From NCBI GenBank assembly GCA_023935145.1, contig CM043703.1, forward strand, positions 20,633,227 through 20,697,226: 64,000 nt of DNA, read 5' to 3'. A program made the translations under genes and the position numbers. This DNA comes from Bretschneidera sinensis. Lineage: Eukaryota; Streptophyta; Magnoliopsida; Brassicales; Akaniaceae. Shown here piece by piece: positions 1-11,101 of the stretch. Numbering within the stretch: position 1 is the first letter of the stretch; every line of letters begins with the position of its first letter. Under the pieces are notes generated by a model. That model was not told the DNA's origin. It made no database searches and worked only from the letters and a program-made list of their open reading frames with translations.

Positions 1-2
1 TA

Positions 3-734
3 AAACAACCTAGAAATACACATGCTTATATGTATGCACACTCTAGAAATGCTTATACACATCCTAGAAATAACCAACATGTACATAATCAACATATGAA
101 CTCTGCACATGCTCATCCTAGGAATTACCATCATGGTTATCCTAGAAATAATTTTCATACACATGCTAGCATGTATCCTAGAATGCATCATCATTCATTT
201 TCTGGAAATGACATGCATTTTCATACTCCTTACCATAGAAACATGTATCCTAGGAACTATTATCCTAAGGATTATAGGAATGGACATGTAAGATATCTTA
301 GAAATTTTAATTACTATCATCCTAGGATTGTGCATCATCAATATGTCCATAGATCACCATATACTGTTAAGAAAGTATGGGTTCCAAAAGGAACCGTGTT
401 TTCTAGGACTAACCCCGAAGGATCCAAGAAATTTTGGGTACCTAAAAGTGCTATCGTATATCCTTGTGTGATGTAGATATGTCTCCACACCAAGGAGAAA
501 GGTAACTGTTGGTACCGTGATAGCGGATGCTCGAAGCATATGACTGGTGATAAAAGCGTATTCAATGAGCTAATTCTAAGAGATTGTGGACTTGTGACCA
601 TTGGAGACAATACTAAAATAAAGATCATCGGGCATGGAAAAGTCGGTAATGATTTCTCAACCTTAGATAATGTATTGCTAGTACAAGGCCTTAAGCCAAA
701 TTTACTTAGCATTAGTCAATTATGTGACAAATGA
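3..734 (+). pseudogene. Sirevirus gag-pol linker and aspartic protease segment
   Basis: The first part (30-476) is extremely rich in His, Asn, Tyr and Pro, with repeated HPRN/YPRN units. It ends in two WVPK motifs, as in linkers upstream of Sirevirus protease. TAG at 474-476 interrupts the frame. Reading on in the same frame gives the protease active-site Asp-Ser-Gly near 519-527 followed by SKHMTGD. A second in-frame stop, TGA at 732-734, falls before the GAG-pre-integrase domain. The stops look like isolated substitutions because the frame is otherwise open. The zinc knuckle and most of gag are outside the window. Confidence 0.82.
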
Positions 735-3599
735 TACAAAGTCACATTTGAGACCTCTCATTGTCTAGTTATAGACATCAAGAGCAACAAGATCAAATTC
801 ATTGGCCATAGACATAAAAATGTCTACATAGTTGATTTGAAATCCTTGCATTCTGAAAATGAAAAATGTTTTCTTGCTTTTAGTGAAAATCCATGGCTAT
901 GGCATAGAAGGCTTGGTCATGTAAACATGAACTTGCTAAAAATCGTTTCAAAAAAAGATTTAGTTATTGGACTTCCTAAAATCAATTTTGAAAAAGACAA
1001 AGTATGCGATGCTTGTCAAATGGGAAAACAAACTAGGATTTCTTTTAAAGTAAAAAATGTAGTCTCAACTACTAGACCTTTGAAACTTTTGCATATGGAC
1101 CTATTTGGTCCAATTAGTACCATTAGTCTAGGTGGCCATCAATATGCTCTTGTTATTGTTGATGACTATTCAAGATATACCTTTGTTATTTTTATTGCTT
1201 ACAAGGATGAAGCTTTCAAAGGATTTGAAAAGTTTTGCAAAAAGGTACAAAATGATAAAGGAATTTGTATTTCAAGCATAAGAAGTGATCATGACAAAGA
1301 ATTTGAAAATCAAAGCTTTTCAAAATTTTGTGATGAAAATGGAATTAATCACAACTTTTTAGCTCCTAGAACTCCTCAACAAAATGGAGTTGTTGAGAGG
1401 AAAAACAGAGTTCTAGAAGAATTTTCAAGAACTATGCTTTGTGAAAATAGTTTACCAAAATACTTTTTGGCTGAAGCCGTGAATACTTCTTGCTATATCT
1501 TAAATAGAATTTTAATAAGGCATCTGCTTGATAAAACTCCATATGAACTATGGAAAGGGAGAAAGCCCAATATTTCCTATTTTCGTGCTTTTGGTAGTAA
1601 ATGCTTCATCTTAAATAACAATAAAACTAACTTGGGTAAATTTGGTTCTAAGACCGATGAAGGAATATTTTTAAGATATTCAACATCTAGTAAGGCTTAT
1701 AGAGTTTTCAATAAGAGAACTCTAGTGGTAGAAGAATCCGTACATGTAACTATTGATGAATCTAACCCAATTAGTAGTAGAGAAGTTTCCTTTAAAGATG
1801 ATGCAGATTTTATTCCAAGAATGGAAACTCCTACTCCCATTGTTGACCCAAAAGAGAGTTCACCTCAAGCAAATGAAGAGATGAAAACTCCCAATTTGGA
1901 CCAACCATCCTCAAGCCAACAAGAGGAAAGTCTACTCAAAGATTGGAGGTATGTAAATTATCATTCAATTGATCAAGTGATTGGTAATCCTTCACAAGGG
2001 GTAAGAACTCGCTCTTCAATTAGAAATATTTGCAATTTTGTAGCTTATTTGTCTCAAGTAGAACCTAAGACATTTATAGAAGCTGAAAAAGATAATGATT
2101 GGATAATTTCAATGCAGGAAGAGATAAATCAATTTGAGAGAAACGATGTTTGGAAACTAGTTCCAAGACCTAAAGATCATTCAATAATTATAACTAAATG
2201 GGTATATGGAAATAAAATGGATGAAAATGGTATAGTAACTAGAAATAAGGCTAGACTAGTTGCTAAGGGATATAATCAAGAAGAAGGAATAGACTTTGAT
2301 GAGTTCTATGCTCTCGTAGCTAGATTAGAAGCTATTCAAATGTTATTAGCCTTTGCATGCTTTAATAAATTCAAGCTATTTCAAATGGATGTGAAAAGTG
2401 CCTTTTTAAATGGCTTTATAGAAGAAGAGGTTTATGATGAGTAACCTCTTGGATTTGAAAATCCTAGTCTTCCAAATCATGTCTACAAGCTTTCTAAAGC
2501 TCTATATGGGTTGAAGCAAGATCCAAGAGCATGGTACGAAAGACTAAGTAAATTTTTGATTGACAATGATTTTGTAAGAGGTAGAATAGACACAACTCTC
2601 TTCACAAAAGCTCACAGAAATGACACTTTGATAGTTCAAATATATGTTGATGATATTATATTTGGTGCTACTAATGAATCTATGTGTCAAGAGTTTGCAA
2701 AATGCATGCAAGATGAATTTGAAATGAGCATGATGGGAGAACTTACCTACTTCCTTGGACTTCAAATCAAGCAACTAAAAGGAGGCATCTTCATCAATCA
2801 ACAGAAGTACATTAAGGACCTACTAAAGAGGTTCTGGATGGAAAACTCAAAGCCACTTGGAACACCTATGAGCACAACTACTAAACTTGATCTTGATGAA
2901 AAAGGTAAAACTGTAGATTCTAAATATTATAGAAGCATGATAGGTACTTTACTTTTTTTGACTGCAAGTAGACCTGATATAATGTTCAGTGTATGCATGT
3001 GTGCTAGATTTCAGACTAATCCTAAGGAATCACATGTAGTTGCAGTAAAAAGAATCCTTAGATATCTACAAGGAACCCAAACCATAGGATTATGGTACTC
3101 TAGAGATTCATCTTTTGAGTTTGTAGGTTATTCAGATGCTGATTTTGCTGGATGTAGGTTAGATAGAAAAAGCACAAGTGGTACATACCAATTCTTAGGA
3201 GCTATGTTAACCTCTTGGTTTTCCAAGAAACAAAATTCTGTTGCACTATCCACCGCTGAGGCGGAATACGTTACAGCCGGAAGTTGTTGTGCCCAAGTAT
3301 TATGGATGAAACAACAATTAGAAGACTATGGCATGAACCTCAAAAACATCCTAATATTTTGTGATAATACTAGTTCTATCAACCTAACCAAGAACCCTAT
3401 TCAGCACTCTAGAACTAAGCACATAGAAATAAGACATCATTTCTTAAGAGACCATGCTAAAAAAGGTGACATAAGACTAGAATTCATACCTTCGGAAGAT
3501 CAAATAGCTAACATTCTTACAAAACCTCTAGGTGAAGCTAGTTTCTGTAAAATAAGAATGTTAATAGGATTGTTGGATTATGATAAACTAAATATCTGA
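735..3599 (+). pseudogene. Sirevirus pol: integrase, reverse transcriptase, RNase H
   Basis: One reading frame with a single stop, TAA at 2442-2444, in RT. GAG-pre-integrase begins LWHRRLGH and has the H-H and CDAC zinc-binding pairs. The integrase core shows the DDE residues in [16 protein letters not shown] and [10 protein letters not shown] has YVDD near 2642-2653. RNase H includes SDADFAG, STAEAEY and SRTKHIEIRHHFLRDH, and the ORF ends shortly after TKPLGEASF. Catalytic residues are retained, so the copy is fairly young, but the stops prevent a full polyprotein. It continues the frame of the upstream protease segment. Confidence 0.93.
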
Positions 3600-3738
3600 T
3601 TGCTTCATAATTCATCATATGCATGTTTGACATCTAGTGAAAGAGTATTAATTCTTGTTTAAATATCTCCCTCACTCAAGATGTCATAGATAAACAAATT
3701 TCGTGCTATATTTCAAGACTGGAAATTTTCATAAGGGT

Positions 3739-4053
3739 CCAGTCGACTGGTGAATCTATACCAGACGACGGGTAAGTCACTGCCCTTTTATCTAGTCGAC
3801 TGGTAAGTTTGATCCAGTCGACTGGTAAGTCTCTGTCTCTTTTTTCAGACGACTGGTAAATCTTGTCCAGTAGTCTTGCATCTCTAGACCCTGTTTGAAG
3901 CCAATTTTTTGAAAATCAGTTGTCCCCCAGTCGACTGGTATCTTATTGTCAGTTCACCTAGTCAACTGGTTCATGAACCCAATCGATTGGAATGAAAATT
4001 GTTCATCTTTCCAAAGGGACCTAGTCTACTGGTAACTCGACCCAGTCGACTGG
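3739..4053. repeat. cluster of CCAGTCGACTGG palindromes after pol
   Basis: The perfect 12-bp palindrome CCAGTCGACTGG occurs at 3739-3750, 3814-3825, 3927-3938 and 4042-4053. Variants with one or more changes lie near 3761, 3792, 3845, 3958, 3980 and 4021. They sit in the non-coding stretch between the pol stop and the extra ORF. The same motif recurs in the 3' LTR of this element. Confidence 0.9.
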
Positions 4054-4282
4054 TATCGCTATTCTATAAAAGAGGCTGTTCATTTTTCTAATTTTTACAC
4101 CATTTTCGAGCACCCTTGTTTTCTCTCTCTAGAAAAATTCACCATTTTGATCCAAAAACCATCCAAACTTCATCTAAACACACCGATCTACTCATCCATA
4201 ACGAGATTTTTAACTTTCTACGGTTAAAATCTCTTATTTTCACTAAAATCTGTTTTACTCAAAAACTTCAAATTTCTCTAAA

Positions 4283-5400
4283 ATGTCCGATAAAATCCGT
4301 GTTAGATTCACTACTAGTGGACCAAATGAGCCTAAGAAGCCAAGGTCTACAAAACCTTCGGCATCGGAGTCACGGGGGAAGAGTGTAGCAGGATCATCAA
4401 GCAAAGCACCTAGAACAGAGCTTGATGAGTTCCTGTTTTTCAGTCCTGCGACAAAGGCGAGGTATGATTCAATAATCCGTCATAAAAAGATCATGACGGG
4501 TAAAGTTGTAGACTTCAACTCTATTTGTCATGGCAATTTTGATATCTTGCTAGCCTTTGAGGTGATTCACTTGACCCCACTGGTCAAAGTGCATGAAAAT
4601 TTTTACCCAAGACTGATTCACCAGTTCTACGCGAACTTGGTGAAACCCAGTCCTCTAGCTCTGAGATTCAGAACCAGAGTCAGTGGTGTGGAGTTTGAGG
4701 TCAACACTGACCTCCTCATGAGCTTACTGAGGATCCCTGCAAGGGGGATCCAATGGAGTCTGGATGGATGGCCAGACAACTTCGATGTTGAGGCGACTTG
4801 TCAGATAGTCAGGAGAGACCCTAACTATGTGTACAGACCTACTGCATTTCATACATGTAGTGATATGCCCCTCGACTCGAAGTTGTTTCGGCTGATAGTG
4901 AGTTGGACCATCCACCCTAGACTCGGGAGTCGAAGGTATCTATCTAAGATAGATACGGTATTGATTTGCTGCCTTAAATCTGGGCACACTTCAATATTTA
5001 TCATCTGTTGCTCGCCAACATGATAAATGGCAAAGCGAGCGACTCCGAATGTCTTCATTACGGGATGCTCATTACACTCATACTCCAGTATTTTCGGGTG
5101 CCTCTGCCAGCCTTCGAGGCTCAGGATATTGGACCGACGAACATCATCAATGTCTCATCACTGAAGAAGATGGGATGTACGGTTCGAGACGGCTTTCTCT
5201 ATCCAAAAGCTGGGAAGCGGTTACGGATACGAGGAGATGAGAGTGATGATGAGGAGGAGGAGGAGGCTGCTGCCTATGCTGATATGGACACTAACACCCG
5301 AGCACCTCCGATTGGTGACTTGAGTACTGGTCAGCCTGGATACGGAGATATACTTCAGGCTATCTCGAGCCTTCAGATGACGATGGAGTCCGAATTCTAG
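4283..5400 (+). pseudogene. extra ORF downstream of pol (env-like position, plant 'transposon protein' domain)
   Basis: An ATG at 4283 opens a frame of 246 codons, and a second overlapping frame (5008-5400) carries its continuation. The two halves join by a frameshift close to 4990-5005. The first half has a basic Ser/Lys-rich N terminus, then a globular segment with FYPRLIHQFYANL and VEFEVNTDLL motifs. These resemble the 'putative plant transposon protein' domain seen beside plant retroelements. The second half has NIINVSSLKKMG and an acidic DDEEEEE run. Sireviruses often carry an ORF here that has been called env-like. I see no signal peptide or clear membrane span, so an envelope role is not supported by the sequence. 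Confidence 0.68.
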
Positions 5401-6208
5401 TCCATGCAGTCAGAGTACTAGAGATTGAGCTCCTTCATCGATCATCTACGGGACGACTTCGAGTTACATCAAGAGCACACCGAGGGTTCCCTAGCTGAGA
5501 TTAGGGAACTTCTTTGTGATGGCTCGGACTCTTCCGCTCCTTGAGTTTTTTGTTTTCATTATTATGTACTTAGGGTTTTCCAACTCTTACCACATAGCAC
5601 GAACATATTTTGTATTATTTTGTCTTATTTATGGCTCTATGAAGCCCGTTCATGTATTGACTTTTTATATATGATATTCTGTTTTTATTAGCCATATTTT
5701 ATATATCTATTTACATTATTTGTGATATGTTTGCATAGTTTCAAACTGCTTTTATTCACGAAAATGCTATGAAACTGATAATGCTTGTGTGAAAACTTTC
5801 GGTTCTTCCCGGGAAGGCTTTCGAAATCCGAATGAAGCCAAATTTTCGCATATAAGTTTTTTTAATCATTCGTTAGATGACTGTAGTGGATAAGTATCTT
5901 ATTTTTTTATTTCTAACCTTCTTTTGGTTGCTGTTGTCAAAACGGGGGAGAAAAATGAGAAAAACTAAGTAAAAGAAACCAATGCATAGATTTAGGGGGA
6001 GCACTGCTCCAAAACTTATTCTTTGATTGGTTGAGTTAATTGTGGTTGGTTGAAATATATATATGAACTACGTTTGCTTGTTTTACAGGATGGTTTTATT
6101 CGAAAAACAGAGGAGACTTTGACCGATTTTTCGTAAAATCCAAACACTTAGCTTTTTTATCTGTTTTCACATCATTAGTTTTGTCATCATTAAAAAGGGG
6201 GAGATTAT
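5401..6208 (+). other. Sirevirus 3' untranslated region with polypurine tracts
   Basis: No ORF of note. Several purine-rich runs with GGGGGAG occur: 5944-5954, near 5996-6001 (AGGGGGAG) and 6192-6204. The last one, AAAAAGGGGGAGA, directly precedes the LTR and is the likely priming polypurine tract. Repeated PPT-like runs here are, as I recall, a described Sirevirus trait. Confidence 0.7.
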
Positions 6209-7335
6209 TGACCCTCACCCATATTTTAATGATGACAAAACACAACTGTAATTATACTAACTAAGTGCAGTAAGCAACAAAAGCGTTCAACCAAGGATCA
6301 AAGTTCAAGAACTCAAACCGAATCAAAGTATCAAGTGAAGACTGAAGAACTAGTATAGGTCTGAGGCTTTAGAACCAATGTAAGTCTCACTTATACATTG
6401 GAATAGCTTGTTCAATGGCTTGAACACAAAAAAATTTTCTAAACCAATCATTTTTAAACAAATGTTTTCAATTAAAACAGAAAAACTGGGTTAGAAGACA
6501 ACCCAGTCGACTGGGTACATATACCAGTCGACTGGTATATGAGACAGTATGTCTCCAGTCGACTGGGTCATTCATACCAATCGACTGGTAAAACAGACAG
6601 TAAGTCCTCAGTCGACTGGATACCCAGAAGGTCTGAAAACTTGATTTTTTCAAGTGAACCCAGTCGACTGGTAGTTCAAAAATATGACAGTTAGACTCCA
6701 AATCTGAACGTTTTAAAGCAAATATTTTTCAAATTAAAGTCCGAATGACCATATTATTTGATTTCTATATAAACCCATTCTATAAAGCTTTCAAAGAAAG
6801 TTGCATACATTCAAAAAGAGTTGATCTCACACAATCAAGTTATTATACTCTTGAAACACAAAAAGCTTTGAAATATTCTTATTGAGCCATTCTTCAAGCT
6901 TTACTTTGAAAGAGAGACATTATTCAGTTGTATAAGCTTCCATTAGCTGTTTCTCAACTATTTACTTTACATCATCTTTTGTAAAGGGATTACTTCCGAA
7001 AGGAAGGGGATAGCTTCCGAGAGGAAAGGGATAGCTTCTGAGAGGAAGGGATTGTAAGGTTTGTACAACACCGGAAAATTTGTACGACTAAGTTACTTAG
7101 TGGATTACTTCAAGGAGTTCCTTGAAGAGAGTGAACGTAGGGTCGGAACGAATCCGATATTGCCGAACCACTATAATCTGAGTTTGCATCATCTTCTCTC
7201 TAAACTCTTTATTTACAGCACATTACTTATTTTAATTGTTTGTTGCTTATTCGTTTTTATAAACTTGTATTAATTCCGCAAAAAGTTTTAAAAACCCAAT
7301 TCACCCCCTCTCTTGGGTTGAAACCTCGATCTACA
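6209..7335 (+). repeat. 3' LTR of the Sirevirus-like element
   Basis: Begins TGACCC directly after the polypurine tract and ends ATCTACA where the hAT coding frame resumes, about 1127 bp. Both termini fit TG...CA. It contains six copies of the CCAGTCGACTGG palindrome or close variants at 6503-6671, and a short tandem block of GGGATAGCTTCCGAGAGGAA-like units at 6983-7050. AGTGG at 7336-7340 would be the target duplication, but its partner is outside the window. Confidence 0.8.
6503..6671. repeat. LTR copies of the CCAGTCGACTGG palindrome
   Basis: Perfect copies lie at 6503-6514, 6524-6535, 6555-6566 and 6660-6671, with single-base variants at 6577-6588 and 6608-6619. This is the same 12-mer clustered after pol, so the motif is placed in two separate non-coding parts of one element. 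Confidence 0.9.
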
Positions 7336-8303
7336 AGTGGTGCTACTCAAAACTCTATGGTGATGAAGGGTTTTATGAGTCTTTGCGCGTAAAAGAAAAG
7401 TTGATACAATTTTTTAATGAGTATATCAATGTTGAAAATCCTTTGCAAAGTCAATCTTCATCGGGCTCAATAGGAAACAAGCAAACTCATAATCTTCATT
7501 GCTCTTCTTTTCATAACCTTGAAAAATCTTTTTGTGGAAGTACCCGAGATATGCTAAAGGTATGTTGATTTTAGATTATTATTGTAAGATTTATATTGCT
7601 TTCCATGTGCTTTAATAATGTTTTTCACATGATGTCCATGTGATTTAGTGTTTAATTATTGTAGTTTTTCAATTGTTGTCCATTTGGTTTTGTATCTTTT
7701 TTGTAGGAATTTATTTCATATTGAAGTCAAGAAGCTACCCTACAGAAATCACAGGTTGAGCTTTATTTAGATGAGCCAATTTTAAATAGCAATGTTTCAC
7801 TAGATGTGTTGCAATATTGGAAAGTGAATCAATTTCGATATCCTGAAGTTGCTGCGATGGCTCATGATGTTTTAAGCATACCTATTTCAACTGTTGCATC
7901 AGAAAGTGCTTTTAATGTTGGTGGGAAGGTGCTTGATCAGTATCGGAGTGCGCTTAAGCCTGATACAGTGGATGCATTGATTTGCACAAGAGATTGGTTG
8001 TATGGAGAACAAGGTAATAAGTAATCACAAATAATCTTATTGAACTGCCAATGCTAATATATTTATTTATATTTCTAATTTCTCTTTGAGTGTTTTTTTG
8101 TTTATGCCTTATACTATATTTAGATTTGCAAATACTCGTGGCTTGCTTGTTTTAACATTTGTTTTATTGTTTCCCTTGTAGAAATGACAGCAAAAGCAAT
8201 GGAGGAGCTTACTTCTGATGTAATGGATATGAATATGAATATGAATGAGAATGAATCATTTGCACCTCTATCTGAGAGTTCTGCTGCTAGTTTGGTTGGC
8301 TAA
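7336..8303 (+). pseudogene. hAT transposase, C-terminal part
   Basis: Coding resumes at the LTR boundary with a YSKLYGDEG-type stretch. It runs to a donor at 7560, resumes at 7707, crosses a second intron at 8014-8181 and ends at TAA 8301-8303. The third quarter is the hAT C-terminal dimerisation domain: LQYWKVNQFRYPEVAAMA, then IPISTVASESAF and LICTRDWLYG. TGA at 7722-7724 interrupts the second exon. The BED finger and catalytic core must lie left of the inserted Sirevirus, outside the window. It resembles plant DAYSLEEPER/RICESLEEPER-type transposases, which can also be domesticated; the terminal repeats nearby argue for an ordinary transposon here. Confidence 0.85.
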
Positions 8304-8544
8304 TGTTACAATATTGTGTACTTGTAATTGGATGGCTTATGAGTTATGACTTATGGTGTTATTGTTTTTTTTTTTTTTTTTTTTGCTTATGGGTAAACCA
8401 ATATGGATGATAGTTGACAAGATAATGTTTATGTTATTAATCGGACTTTTTTTTATGTATATTTGGATCATTAATATGTTGAAATTTGGATTATAAATGA
8501 TTAGATGATAACTTATATTTGCTTACATAATAAACAGGACATGG

Positions 8545-8792
8545 CGGGTTAATCGTGTCGTGTTGAAATTTGGATTATGAAAAATTAGGCGTGTCATGTT
8601 GTCGTGTCGGGTCTAACATGACCCGTTTATTAAACAAGTTAAGTGTGTCGTGTTGTGTTACCCGTTTAATAAACAAGTCGGGTTAGTGTTGGGTTTTCTT
8701 GACACGATTAATAACCGTATCGACCTATTTAGTGTTACACCCAACTTCGACACGATATGAACACGACCCATCAACCCCAATTACCACCCCTA
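8545..8792. repeat. hAT subterminal repeats (GTGTCGTG-type, both orientations)
   Basis: At least seven copies of GTGTCGTG or its complement, several joined to ACCCGTTTA(A/T)TAAACAAGT, crowd the last 250 bases of the element. Arrays like this near hAT ends are usually transposase-binding sites. Confidence 0.7.
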
Positions 8793-10436
8793 CATAATAG
8801 TGCAGATCTATATCTATAGTAGAGTCCACTAAATTCATACATATGTACGTGAGGGTGGTCGATTGGACAGAATGATAGTTTAATCGATGCCAAAAATGTA
8901 GATTACTGAATGTTGATTACAACAGAATCATGGATGCACTTTTTTAAACATTGATTGATTATTAATCGTAAAAAAATCTTAAATTTTAATAAATAAATAA
9001 TTAACTTTATTGAATTACTTTATTATTTTTATAATTGTTCAGCATTAGATTAAAATTTTTGGGGCAGTTTGTAAGTTATACCTCTATTGTTCATTATTAC
9101 TTTACTTAATTAGGTGATTTATATGTAGTTACTGTACTTTATTAATCTTTGAGTGATAAAATTTAGTATTTTAGTACTAATATTTAATAGATTGTATGCA
9201 ATTAATGCACTATATTTTTTGGTTTTACAAAGAGGACATCTATTATGGACAAAACATGTATTAAATAGAAATAATATTACCATTAGTTGAAAGTTTGAGA
9301 AACTTAAGTATCATATTTATAGTTTAAATATTTGGATCTTTCCATTTAAGAATTGAAATGAATGTTAAATTAGATTGAATGTCACTATGACAAACTTGAA
9401 TTTAAATACTCTCCGTTTAATGATGTTGCATTCAATTTATATAACAAATATAATCTTTATAGATCCCTGATACTCCCTTAATCCTGTAATATTTATTCTA
9501 AGAAAGTTCATTAATTGTGGAATGACAACGAGACAAGTTTGGTTTGGGACAATGAATGTCTTCTCCATCCTCATCTCCGTTTGCCTAAACTATCCTCGTC
9601 ACTATCCCTGTCCTTATTGGGTTTTGTTTTCTTGTTCCCACTCGTCATTGACAAAAATTTTCGAAGATCTAAATTCAGGTCATTTCTTACAAAATGGGGA
9701 TGGGATTTTCCCATGAAAATATAAAATGATTCCCTTTTAACCTAAATCTTTTTTAAGAAAAATAATTACACTTAAAAAATAATAATAAATATATTATATT
9801 AATAAATAAAAAAATTAATGTGGATTAAGAATCGGATTTGGGAATTAAATGGGTCAAGGAATTTCATCCCAATTCCCATTCCCAAATCCGTTAGAGATTT
9901 TTTATCGTTTCCATCTCCATCCCTGTCTCTGCGGGTACAAAATTTTCTTCAAACTCAGCTTCATTCGGTCAAGGAGTCTAGATCTCTGTCGAGGATGAAA
10001 ACTTTTGTTATCCCTAATTAATTGCATGTAAATATTTTAATATGAGTATTGAATATCATAAATCATCGTAGTAATTGGAGTAATAATGAAATGTATTTTT
10101 GAAAAATTAACGATAAAAATCTTTGATTTTTTTTTATTGAAGATAATTATTTATGGATACCCAAATAAAAATGAAGACAAAAATGATAGGATGGAGGAGT
10201 AAAGTTTTTTTTTTTTAAATTACAGATAAAAAAGAAAAAAATAGAGTTTCTCTTTTTCTCTAAATTTTTTTCTTTTCTTTTCTTTTCTCATTTGTCATTT
10301 CTTAGAAGCAATTAAAAAGAAAAAAATTGGCACAAGAACGACTAAAAAAAGAGAACCGCGTAACTGGTTCGTTGAACCAGACTTTCCAGCAAAGATTTTT
10401 TTTTCTTTGTTTTTTATATGAAAATAATGTAATAAA
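8793..10436. other. AT-rich intergenic DNA
   Basis: No gene recognised. 9515-10021 has a less AT-rich stretch with GGGATGGG-type words that looks like a worn repeat. Within it, CGGATTTGGGAAT at 9833-9845 is matched by its perfect inverted copy at 9878-9890. The open frames there are short and show no recognisable domain. Confidence 0.6.
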
Positions 10437-11101
10437 TCTCTCTCTCTCTCTCTCTCATCAATCATCATATATCCCCTTCGCTGCATCAACCCGCTGCAAA
10501 AAGCGCCCAGTATCCTCTCTCTCTCTTTCCATAATAACCTGACAAGAGACTTCTGGAGTCATTTTAATTTTCAATTTTCGTTTACATTTCACTCTGGTTG
10601 GTTGTTTTCATTTTTGTCGTTTGAGTTCAGATCAAGAATTTTTAGCCCCAAGCAACGTCACAGATCCACCATATTCTGATTCTGTCAAAGGTAACCCATC
10701 ATTTTTTTTTTCACATTTCATCGTGGACCATGTTTGTGCTTGTTTAATTGATTATTCTCATTTGATTATTTCTTTAGAATTTGCTTAGAAATAAAATTTT
10801 CCCTTAATCTTTTAGGCCATGTTGAATTATGTGTTTCTTCATTTTATAGATCGGTCTAACTTTTGATTTATTGCACTGACTTGCATTATAATCAGCTTTA
10901 CTGGCTTTATTGACTTTGAATGTATCAATTAATTGAAGATTCAAACTTTCCTGCAATTTCTCTGCAACCAAACAGAGCTTATTGATTTTGGATATTCTTT
11001 TTTTTCTTCAAATTTGAACGAGCAGTTAATTGGGTTTTGTGGGGTGATCTCGAGGAAGATAAAGAAGAGTCAGATCTAGAAAAGCAAACGATATAAAAGC
11101 T
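10437..11101 (+). promoter_or_regulatory. WLIM2 leader with CT repeats and probable leader intron
   Basis: A (TC)n tract starts at 10437, with more CT runs near 10513. A good donor (AAAG|GTAACC, intron from 10691) and acceptor (GAGCAG, ending 11025) suggest an intron in the 5' UTR, which would place the start codon 76 bases into the second exon. The transcription start cannot be fixed from sequence alone. Confidence 0.5.

Larger units (their letters stand above)
1..7335 (+). mobile_element. Sirevirus-like Ty1/Copia retrotransposon, 5' end outside window
   Basis: Domain order is gag-pol linker, protease, GAG-pre-integrase, integrase, reverse transcriptase, RNase H, then an extra ORF, a polypurine tract and a 3' LTR. 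Integrase before RT is the Copia order. A large gag-pol linker with WVPK motifs and an additional ORF between pol and the 3' LTR are traits of the Sirevirus lineage. The 5' LTR and gag lie left of base 1. The element ends inside a hAT transposase exon, so it inserted after the hAT element. Pol carries three in-frame stops and the extra ORF a frameshift, so this copy cannot make its own proteins. Confidence 0.88.
7336..8792 (+). mobile_element. 3' part of a hAT DNA transposon interrupted by the Sirevirus
   Basis: The transposase remnant is followed by an AT-rich 3' region and a subterminal repeat block, and ends ACCACCCCTA at 8783-8792, matching the TAGGGGTG-type terminal inverted repeat of many plant hAT elements. 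CATAATAG (8793-8800) would be the 8-bp target duplication. The 5' end is outside the window. Confidence 0.72.

Noticed and set aside
5049..5240. Alternative frame over the extra ORF
   Set aside because: Shadow of the 5008-5400 frame, which has the conserved motifs.
6500..6671. CRISPR-like array
   Set aside because: The regularly spaced motif is a 12-bp palindrome in a plant retroelement LTR with uneven spacing and no cas genes.
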